From: Methanobrevibacter thaueri
Lineage (GTDB): Archaea; Methanobacteriota; Methanobacteria; Methanobacteriales; Methanobacteriaceae
NCBI GenBank assembly: GCA_015062925.1
Contig: SUTL01000002.1
Span: 1 to 60,954 of the forward strand
Reading direction: 5' to 3'
Length of the DNA: 60,954 nucleotides
The position numbers and the translations under genes are program-made. This document shows, in pieces, positions 47,301 to 59,300 of this stretch. Within the stretch, counting starts at the first letter, position 1. Every line of letters begins with the position of its first letter. The notes beneath the pieces are model-generated. The model did no database searches. It saw only the letters and a list, made by a program, of their open reading frames with translations, and was not told the origin of the DNA.

Positions 47301-50300
47301 CCAAATGCAGGATCCAATACAAAATTCACAGTCAAATCCAACAATTTCACAGGTAATAATGCGACAAATGGTGGAGCAATCTATGTATTTGTAAAAAATG
47401 TAGTCATTTCAGATAATAACTTCACACAAAACACTGCTAAATTCGGAGGAGCTATTTATGAACCAAGATTTGATTTTGCAATCACTGTTCAAAATTCAGC
47501 TTTCAATGAAAACAATGCGGATTATGGTGGTGCAATTTTCTTCTCTCTTACAAGTACTTCCGATAATAAGGATAAAGTTATTGAAAGTTCAAAATTCACA
47601 GATAACACAGCTAATGTAGATGGTGGAGCTGTTTACGTAAACGGTTCATATCAGATAATAAGAAACAGCATTTTTGACGGAAACAATGCTACCGGAAATG
47701 GTGGAGCAGTTTATGTCACAAATGACTTATTGTATACCACTATTGAATACTCAACATTTACTGACAACAATGCTGGCGGAAGCGGTGGTGCAATCTATAA
47801 GGGCGATTCAAGTACTGCATCCCTTAAAATCAACTATGATACCTTTGCAAACAACACTGCTCACTATAATGGTGGTGCTGTTTTATACATATCCAGCGGA
47901 CATAAGTACAGAGACTATAACAAGTTTGACGGTATTGCTGTAATTGACAGTCAAAATAAAACTGATGTTTCTACCGTCAGTTCTTCACCCGCTATTTTCA
48001 TAACAAAATCTGTATTCGATTGGGATACCAATAAGGATTATTTATTTGTGGTTAGTCCTGATTCTGATCTCGAGACTCCAACTATTACAATTATCCTATC
48101 AAGTCCTGATGATGCTGATTACCCTACCTCTGTAATGGTTGTTAATGCAACTAATTTAAACAACATGACAGAAACTCTGAAGTTTACTGATGTGCATTAT
48201 AACACAGAAACACATAAGTTGTATATTGTTCTTAGGGATGGTATCAGGATTAACGGAAATTATACATTAAGTATAGGATTTGAAGATCAAAACTATATGT
48301 ATAAAGAAATTAAAGTAAATGCAACTGCACACGGAACTAACATCGGTGATTTTGAACTTCTCCAAAGAACAATTCAAAAAGCAATTGATTTCCAAAAATC
48401 TGATGATCCTACTGCACCTGCTTACATAATTAACTTAACCAGAGATGGTGGATACACTTTCACAATTGATGATTATAACCATATATATGATGACGGATGT
48501 GTAAACCTTACAAATATTGATAAACCTATAATAATTTACGGTAACGGTTGGCGTTTAGATGCATTAGGATATTCCAGAATATTCAATATTACTGCTTCAA
48601 ATGTCACAATTATAGGTGTTGAATTTGCAAACGGTAATGCCAGTGGTCAATTTGGTGATAATGTGACCATGGGTGGAGCCATATTCTGGGCAGGAAAATA
48701 CGGTCAGCTCATTGATTCAGTTGTTGATAACTGTGTTGCTGAAAGAGGTGGAGGTATATACTTCAATGCTTCAGCTATAAATTCCACAATTATCAATACT
48801 GTATTCTCTCATAACAATGCAACCACTAATGGTGGAGCTATTGACTGTAACGCTTCCAGCATGGGATTATTCAATACTACATTCAAGGAAAACTTTGCAT
48901 ATATCGGTGCTGCTTTATGTAGGGAAATCAATGCTACTCACGGTCATGGTAAAAACAATACATTCAGCAACAACACTGCCGAATATGCTGGTGCTGCACT
49001 TGCATGGGTAAATGCGACATATATTTCTATTGACACATATTACTTCTACAATAACCATGTGGGTTACAGTGGAGGAGCAATTTATGTCGGACAGGGCAGT
49101 AAAAATTGTGAAATATTAAACTGTGTCTTTGACAATAACTGGGTCGAAAATGATACTTACGGACATGGTGGTGCTATTGAATGGTATTCCGAAAAAGGTA
49201 CTGTAGATAACAGTAACTTTACTAATAACCATGCATATGATGGTGGTGCAATTTATGTAGGAAGCGGTTCTGGTGAAATCAATGTTACTAAATCCAATTT
49301 CATGGATAATTATGCACTCAGTTTTGGTGGTGCAATCAGTATTGATGCATCATCTGTTACTTTAAACGAATCCAATTTCTATGATAATCGTGCTGTTAAA
49401 GGTGGTGCATTGTATGTGGGTGGTGAAGGAACTACCAATTACGTATATTCTTCCATCTTCCAAGGAAACAATGCTACTGACGGTGATGGTGGAGCTATAT
49501 GTTGGATTGCTTCCTCAGCTACCATTCAAGATTCAGCATTAACTGGAAACTATGCTAATTATGGTGGAGGTATCTACTTCGGAGGTAATGCTTCTGAAAG
49601 TAGAATCTATGGTTGTAACTTTACTGACAACCATGCTAGATACAAAGGTGGAGCTATCGACTGTAACTCCTCTGCAATGTATTTAACCAATACTACATTC
49701 GATAACAATTGGGCACAATTCGGTGCTGCTTTATGTAGGGAAGAAAATGCTAAAGGAGGTCATGGTGATAACAACACATTCATAAACAACCATGCATATA
49801 TTTCAGGTGCAGCTCTTGGATGGATGGGATCTGTCAATATTAAAATTACAAATTACAAATTCATAAACAACTCCGCTGATGTTAGCGGTGGAGCTATATA
49901 TGCCGGTCCAAAAAGCCATAACTGTTCAATCATTGACTGTTACTTTGACAACAACTATGTAACCAATAAAACTACTGGTTCCAATTCATTTACATGGATG
50001 TGGAATGAAACCACTCCTATGGAGTTCATCGCTGAGATATATGATCCTAATTACGGTGACCCTTCAATAATCAACCAAACAGTCATGTATGAATCCCAAA
50101 CCATATTCTGGTATGCAGACGGTGATAATGATTATACTGATAACTTTGGCATTGGTGGTGCAGTCAATATCCTTGCATCCAATGCAACAATAATAAACAG
50201 TAACTTTACTAATAACATAGCTAAATTAGGTGGTGCTATATTTGTAGGTTCTGATGGAGGTAATACATTAGTCGACAACTCCACTTTCATACACAACACT

Positions 50301-53300
50301 GCTTATGAAAGAGGTGGAGCTGTCAACCTCCACGCTTCAGCTGTTCATATTGATGATTCTGAATTCAGGGACAACATTGCTATGAACGGTAGTGCATTGT
50401 ACATTGGTGGTGTAGGTACCAACAACAAGGTTCACACATCCAACTTCACAGGAAATGATGCTACTGATTACGGTGGAGCAATCTACTGGAAAGCATCCGC
50501 AGGTGAAATCGAAGAATCAGAGTTCACCGATAACACTGCTACCTATGGTGGTGCTATATACTTGAACGGTGTCTCTGCAAATACAAACATTACAAATACA
50601 ACATTCAAATCAAATAACGCAACCAAAAACGGTGGTGCTATTGACTGTAATGCGGCAAACATCGGAATATACAACCTTACATTTGATAACAACTATGCTG
50701 GTGAATACGGTGCTGCTTTATGTAGAGAAGTAAATGCTACTAATGGTCATGGGGACCACAACAACTTCACAAACAACCATGCCGGAATCTCCGGTGCGGC
50801 TCTTGCATGGATGGGAGTAAGTAACATTCACATTGACTACTATAATTTCATAAACAACACTGCAGGATTCAGCGGTGGTGCAATTTACATATCTCAAGGC
50901 AGTAACAACTGTACAATTGACCACTCCTACTTTGAGGGTAATGAAATTCTCAATGAAACCGGAGGTCATGGTGGTGCTGTAGATATTGTCGGAAATGGTA
51001 CTACACTCATAGATTCTGAATTCATTGACAACCATGCATTCTATGGTGGTGCAGTATTTGCAGGTAACGCTTCAGGTAATACTCATGTTGATAATGTAAC
51101 ATTTAAAGATAACAGTGCTGTAGTAAACGGTGGTGCGATTCAAATTACAGGATCCAATGTTGTCTTAAATGACACCCGTTTCTACTCAAATGAAGCTGGA
51201 GAGTCTGGTGGTGCTGTATATGTTGGTGGTACAGGCAGTGACAATGTTGTTGAATACTCTGTATTTGAAAATAACAAAGCTGGAGACCACGGTGGTGCTA
51301 TTGACTGGATTGCACATGGTGGTAAGATACTTGATTCAAACTTCACAAACAACTCAGCTGTTTACGGTGGAGCAATCTATCTCAACGGTATTTCAAGTAA
51401 CAGTTCTATTGCAAATGTTATCTTTGACAGCAACAGAGCTACCAAAAATGGTGGTGCTATTGACTGTAACGCAAGTATGATGGGTCTTAACAATACCTTA
51501 TTCAACAACAACTATGCAGGTGAGTACGGTGCTGCTTTATGTAGGGAAGCAAATGCAACCGGTGGATACGGTGGATACAACAATTTCACAAACAACCATG
51601 CTGACATCTCAGGTGCAGCCCTTGCATGGTTAGGAGTGGATGGAATTAACATTAACCATTACAGATTCATAAACAACACTGCTGATAAGAGTGGTGGTGC
51701 AATATACGTAAGAGATGACAGTCCTAACTGTAATGTGCGCAACTCATACTTCGACAACAGCTACGTAACTGACGTTAGGGATGGTCAAGGTGGAGCTATA
51801 GACTGGCTTGGAGAAAACGGATACATCTACAACACTACATTTAAGAATTCACTCGCTTTAAATGGTGGTACATTATATGTAGGTGCTAATTCCAATAACA
51901 TGCAGATTATCGAATCACTATTTGAATCTTCACATGCTTTAGGTGAAGGTGGTTCCATAGTCTTAAATGGTGACAATGTCACAATCAGCAAATCCAACTT
52001 CACATACTCCATTGGTTTGACACGTGGTGGAGCAATTTCAGCTCACGAATCATATAATGCTACAATTGTCGATTGTTTATTCTATCACGATGTAGGTGCA
52101 GGTTATGTGGCTCCTAACGGATACTCCTATGGTGACGGTGGAGCAATCTATTGGGAGAATTCTAACAACATCAACATTTCCAACACTAAATTTGAGGAAA
52201 TAGAATCTCACGCATGGGGTGCAATAACTGCCATAAACTGTAATGATTCAGTCATTAACAATGTGACATTTAAAGGAATATTTGCCCTTAATGAGGGTGG
52301 TTCTATTGCATGGTTCAATTCAACCAATATCACAATCGATTCAAGCAACTTCACTGATAGTGGGGCAGCTTATAATGGAGGATCAATTTTCCTAAACAAT
52401 ACCAATGCTCTCATCAACAATTCCAACTTCAACAATACCTCAACTCCATGGGGTAACGGTGGTGCAATCTACATCAACGGTAATGTAACTGTTGACAATT
52501 CCGTATTTGACAAATACAGTGCATCTGAAGTTAAAGCTGGTGCAATATATATTCATGCAGGTAATTCAACCATTAGCAACTCCAAATTCAATGGTGAAAA
52601 TGCTATATGGATTTATCACAATGCTTCAGCAAACATTACAAACAACAACATAACCGGTGACAATTCAAACAGGGACTTGAAATATCTTGTAGACGAGTAT
52701 AATGAAAAAACCAATCCTGTATTTTACTCTGTATGGAATGACGGTGACTTATGGCTTGAAGGAAATGACTTTGCTTATGTAATATTCAATAACGGCACCA
52801 TATGGACTAAAACATATTCATACATGATGGGTAAGGAGAACAATACATATAACATTACCTGGATGGATGAGTTCACATTCTGGGCTGAAATTTTAGATGA
52901 CACTGAAAAGAACCATATCATCTCTGTAGAGACATTATATGCAACCAACGACGTGCATCAAGAAGCAGGCGCAAAAAATTATACATTGAAATACAACAGG
53001 GTTCATGTTGATAATGCTTATTATCAAGGTGCTTTCCATCTTGCACCTCATGATTCTGGCTTAAAGCTTGACACTCCTCACAATGGTACTGTAAACGTTA
53101 AAATGCCTTTAGAATTAACATTAGAACACAGTGACTTAACTAAAGACAGTATTACAATCACTGCTAAATTAACTCCAAAAGCCAGAAGCAACTTCACTCT
53201 TGCAAATCAACTGGTATTTAAATTTGGGGATAAGGAGTATCTGGCTAATTTATCCGCAAATTATGGTAAGAATGGTGAATTCTTATACTCATGGACCATT

Positions 53301-56300
53301 GCTAATGCAACCCATATGTTGAATAACCTTTCTTTCGGACACTACAAAGTAACTGCATACTATCCAGAAGATGACGTTCACAAATTCGTTGAAAATTCAA
53401 CTGAATTCGATATTAAAAAACGTCTTACTCTGATTACCATTCTTGTAAATGACCATGTCTGGGGCTATCCTGCTATGGCAATTATAAACACTACAGGTAA
53501 CGGAACAATATTGGTTTCCATGAACGGTAGAAATGAAAGGTTTGAATGGCATAAAGAGGATGGTAACTACACCAACGGACATACAAATTACACAATGAAA
53601 GATGACATAATGTACATTCCGTTTGACGTACATTATAATCCTGGCAACTATTCCATGAGTGTTGTTTACGTTGGAGATGATTATTATGAATTTGCAATGA
53701 ACTATACTGACTTTACAGTATTCAAGAGAAATACAACAATCTCTGCAAACGGAACAGACATTGTATTCATGCAGGATGAAATAATCAACATAACTCTAGA
53801 CGAACTTGCTCAAGGAAACGTTCACATCGTTATGGAAGTTCCTATGGCTGACGGCACAATGGTTACTCAGAGATATGATGTCGAAGTTGTTAACGGTACC
53901 GCTCAATTGGAAATCCCTAACCTGTTCAGTCATGAATATAAGAATGTTCATGTTGTCTATGAGGGGGATATTCACTTCAATGGAAATGACACATACATCA
54001 ATTTCACAGTTGGTCCAACCAGTGACTTTAATGTCACTGTCAAAGTTGATGACATCACTTATGGCCAAAACGCAACTGTTCGTGTAAAAGTTCCTTCATG
54101 GGCTAAAGGTAATGTAACAATATTTGTTGACGGCGTTGATGTTGGAACCGTGGATATTGATGAAGGTACTGCTGAACTGAACAATATCAGCGGTTTGGCT
54201 GGTGGAGAACACTTTGTAAATGTAACATACAATGGTGGAGCATTTTACGCTGCTAAAAACTCCACTGAAGTTGGATTTAATGTAACTCCAACTAAAACCT
54301 GGAAAATGAACATAACAAAAACAGAACGTCCATACGGTGAAAATACAACAATCAATATTGAGCTTCCAAACAATGTTGCGCTCAAAAACTTAACCGTAAT
54401 GATTGGTGATAATCATTATGTTGTAAATATCACAAACGGTCATGCAACATTGACAGTGAACGATCTTCCTGCAGGTTTCTACATGGCTTCTGCAAACTAT
54501 ACCGGAGATGCAAATTACTCAGCATTAGTACAAAAATTCTCTGTACAAATCGTTAAAGCAAATCCTACTGTCAATTTAACTAGAGTGGGCAATGATGTAA
54601 TTGCAAGTGTAAGCGGAAATGTAACAGGTAATGTGACATTCCACATAAACGGCAGAGATTACACAATTGATTTAGTAAACGGCAATGCTACATTGCCAAA
54701 CAACTTAACATTCGGAAACAACTTTGTTGTTGCTGTCTATAACGGTGACGGCAACCACACAGAGGCATATGCAATGAAAAACTTTATTGTTGATTTAATA
54801 ACCACTGACTTGACTGTTGATACAACTCCTAGTGTTGTTGTTGGCAAGAACACTACAATAACAGTAACAATGGTCAACGTAACTTCCGGAAAAGTTACAA
54901 TTGAAGTCAACGGATACAACTACACTGTCGGCATTAATTCAAGCGGTGTGGCTACATTGGTTATTGAACTTCCTGTCGGAAAATACAATGCTACAGCATA
55001 CTATCTCGGAGATGATCAGCATGTTTCCTGCACTAATGTAAGTGCTGAGTTTGAAGTTTATAATAAGACAGCTCCTGAACTCAACATCACTGTTGAAGAC
55101 TTGACTGTTGAAATTGACAATAACATTACATTCACTGTAAATACTACAAGCAATGCTACTGATTTAGTGGTTAAAGTCAATGGCGTTGAAGTGCATGTTG
55201 GTGCTGACGGCAAGTACCACTATAACGCTACCGTTGCAGGCAACTACACTATTACTGCTGAAATTGGTGAAAACGATTACTACTTCGCTGCAACCAACGC
55301 TTCAGATGTGATAGTTGTATACAAACATGAATCCGGAATTGTGGATGTTGTTGCTGATCCAGCCACTACTGTTGTCGGCAAAAACACAACAATCACAGTT
55401 ACCATGGCCGGTAAAGAGTTCGGCAGCGTAATAATTGAAGTTAACGGATACAACTACACTGTTGCAATCAACGGCGGTAAAGCTGTATTGACTGTTGCAT
55501 TGCCTGCCGGCGTATACAACGCTACAGCATACTACCTTGAAAATGAAAAATATAATGCAACCGTTGGAAAAACCGCAAATGAGTTCAATGTAACCGCTAA
55601 ACAGAACGCTACAGTAATAATCAATGCTAATTCTACTGTCCTTGTTGACGGCAAATTAACATTCAATGTAACCAACTCAACTCCTGTTGTCGTAACCATT
55701 AACGGTGTTGTATACAATGCAACCAATGGAGTATACACATTCGATGCTGCAAAAGCTGGCGAGTATGAAATCATTGCAAGGTCCAACGGAACCGATTACT
55801 ATTATGCTGGCTTTGACTCAAAAGTATTCAATGTAATAAAACATAACTCTACCGTTAAAGTTAACGCATTTTCAACTTATGTTGGTGGACAGGTAGAAAT
55901 CAATGTAACTGGACCAAGTGATATAGATGGAATTGCTATAATCTCCATAAATAATACAAATTACACTGTAAACATTGTTGGAGGCAAAGGTTCCATCAAT
56001 GTAACCGGACTTGGAAACGGAACATACAATGTGAACGTAACATACCTTGAAAACCGCAAGTACCTCTCAAGTACCAATGATACCAGATTCACAGTATCCA
56101 AATTAAATACTACCATTAAAATTGTCGGTGGAAACAGCACTTACCTTGAAAAGGCAAACATTACAGTCACTGTAGATGCAGGTGTCAGCGGAAACATTAC
56201 TATCAAACTCAATAACACTGCCCAAACAACAATTACCAAAAGAATTGTTGACGGCAAAGCAGTATTTGAATTGCCTAAATTAGGTGCTGGAAACTACACA

Positions 56301-59300
56301 GTCAGTGTGGTATACAACGGAAATGATGCATATAACATTAACGATACAGAATCTGCTGCATTCGAAGTCAAAAAGGCAGTTCCTGACTTATATATTTTAA
56401 CAGTTTCAGGTGTTGTTTATGAAAATGCTATACTGGAGATTTCCATCAATAACGAAACTGCTGGTGAAAAAGTAAACATTACTATTGTTGATAAGAATAA
56501 TGTTAAATTCAACTACACTGATGTTATTCCTTCTGATGGAGGAATACGCTTTAAAACTCCGGATACTCTTGACAAATATCAATCATATCACTTCATTGTG
56601 GAATATGGTGGAAATGATAATTTCACTTATGACAAATTTGAAAGCGATTTTACTACAAGTAAAGTCACTACCTATGGACTTAATATAACCGGAATGAATA
56701 TTACAGTAGGTGAGGATGAAATCATCTCAGTTACTGTTCCTAAACATGTTAACGATGTTGTCATTTGGGTAAATGGAACAAAATACAGAAATCATTCATT
56801 CTCTGGAACTGTTGTCAAATTCAATGTAACCGGTCTTAAAGCAGGACTTTACAAAGTAACTGCAACTGTAAATGATACAGAATTTGACCATAAGAACTTC
56901 ACATCATTATTCACTGTAAGCAAAACATACCCAACAATCAACATTACTGTTGTCAATCAGACAGACATTTATGTCGGTGACACTGTTAAATTGGTTGTAA
57001 GTGTTCCTGCTGATGTAATTAAGAATATTACTCTTGATATTAACGGTATGGAATTCACCAACAAATCAGTCAACGGCAATGCAACATTCTACATCCCATC
57101 AATAACATTCGGTAATAAGACTGTTGTTGCAGCATATGCCGGTGATGACAAATATTATTACAACTCAACAATTGCAAATTTCACAGTCAATAAACGCAGC
57201 TCACAGGTTAATGTGACTGCTACCGGCGCTAGTGTTGGTGAAAATGCTACAATTACAGTTCAAGTGCAAACCAATGCTACCGGTTATGTGGCTGTTGATG
57301 TTAACGGTACAGTTTACACTATTGCTTTAAACAGTACTGGTGCAGGTTCACTCAACATAACAGGTCTTGGAAACGGCACATACTATGTGCATGCAACCTA
57401 CTTAGGTGATGATCAGTACTTGTCAAGCGATAATAATACTGAAACATTTGAAATGAACAAGGTTGTTCCTGTAATTAACATTGATGTTAACAATGTAGCT
57501 TATGGAACTGAAACTGTTATTAACGTGACAGTTCCTAATGCAACCGGAAATATTACTATTAAGATTAATGATACTGATAAAGGAGAATTCACTCTTGTAA
57601 ATGGTAAAGTCACATTCAATGCCGGTATTTTAGGTGTTGGAAACTACACAGTTTACGTATCATACAAAGGTGATGACAAATACGCTGCTGGTAATGCTGA
57701 TAAGAAATTCACTGTATCCATAGCAATTCCAGGTATTGTAATTGAGGGAGTCACTGTTGATGCTAATACATCTGCTGTTGTTAGAGTCATAATCAATGTT
57801 GACGCTTCAGATAGTTTAAATATCACAGTCAACAATAAGAATTACACTTCTGAAATTATTGGTGGAGTGGCTACATTCACTGTTGACAAATTGCTTGTAG
57901 GTAACTATAACATTGTTGCTAACTACGCTGGTGATGCTAACTACACTGCTAGAGTTGAAACTCTTATAAATGGCTTAGAAGTAATTAAAGTTCAAAATTA
58001 TGAAATGAATGTAACTGCAGTAGATGTGCATGTTGGTGAAAATACAACTATTACAGTCCATGTTCCTAAAGATGCTACTGGAAATGTTACCGTTTGGGTA
58101 AACGGAACTGAAGTCAATTCAACTATTGTTGATGGTGTTGCAACAGTACAACTCAACAAAACCCTTTCAGGCAGATATGTTGTAAATGCTACTTTAACTG
58201 ATGCTAAGTATGCTAATCAAACTGTATACACTACTTACTGGGTATCTAAAGTAGATCCTTCAATTGATATTACTGTAACTAATGGGGATAACATTAAAGT
58301 TGGAGATGCTGTTGAAGTTACTGTAACCTTGCCTAGTGATATTGATGGTGAGGTTGTATCTCTTGAAATTAATGGTGAAGTTATTTCTAATACAACTGCT
58401 GATGGTATTGCTAAATTCTACATTGATTCAGTAACTTATGGTAATAAGACTGTTGTTGCAAGTTACGCTGGAAACGATAAATATCTATTCAACTCAACTA
58501 CCGCTAACTTCACAGTAAACAAACGCAGCTCACAAGTTAATGTGACTGTTACTCCAACAATTAATGTAGGAGAAAATGCTACTGTTAGAGTAAAAGTTCC
58601 TGCTAATGCTACTGGTTATGTAATTGTAAACATTGGTGGAAACAATTACACAATCAACTTGACTGGTGGTGAAGGATTCATTAAAATTGCAGGCCTTAAA
58701 AACAATACATACAAAGTAAATGTGACTTACATTGGTGATAATCAATACCTTTCAAGCATTAACGACACTCAAACAATTAAAGTAAATAAACTCACAACCC
58801 CTATTACTATTGAATTTAATTCTCCTATTATTGCGGATGATGATGTTTATGTTAAAGTTACTATGAATTCAGACATCAATGGAGTTGTGTTGTTACATAT
58901 TGATGCTCCTGGCGATACTAAAAGTTATAATGTTGCTATTGTTGGTGGTGAAGGAGGAATCTACGTTACTAATCGGGCCAATGCTACTTATGATATTTAT
59001 GCAGAATTTGATGGTAATGATAAATATGAGTCCAACACTTCTGAACATAAAACATTATTAGTGAATAGTATACTTACTTCATTATCTATTACTATAGATA
59101 ATGCTACAATAAATGTCGGTGATAATGCTACTATCGGAATTATTTTAAATCAGAGTATTAATGCCATTGTTACTGTTAAAGTCAACGGATCAAATCACAC
59201 TGTCGGTCTTGTCAACGGTAAAGGCGATTTCACCTTAAGCGGTTTGGCAAATGGCGCTTACATTATCAATGCAGTATTTACAGGTGATGATAAAAAATAT

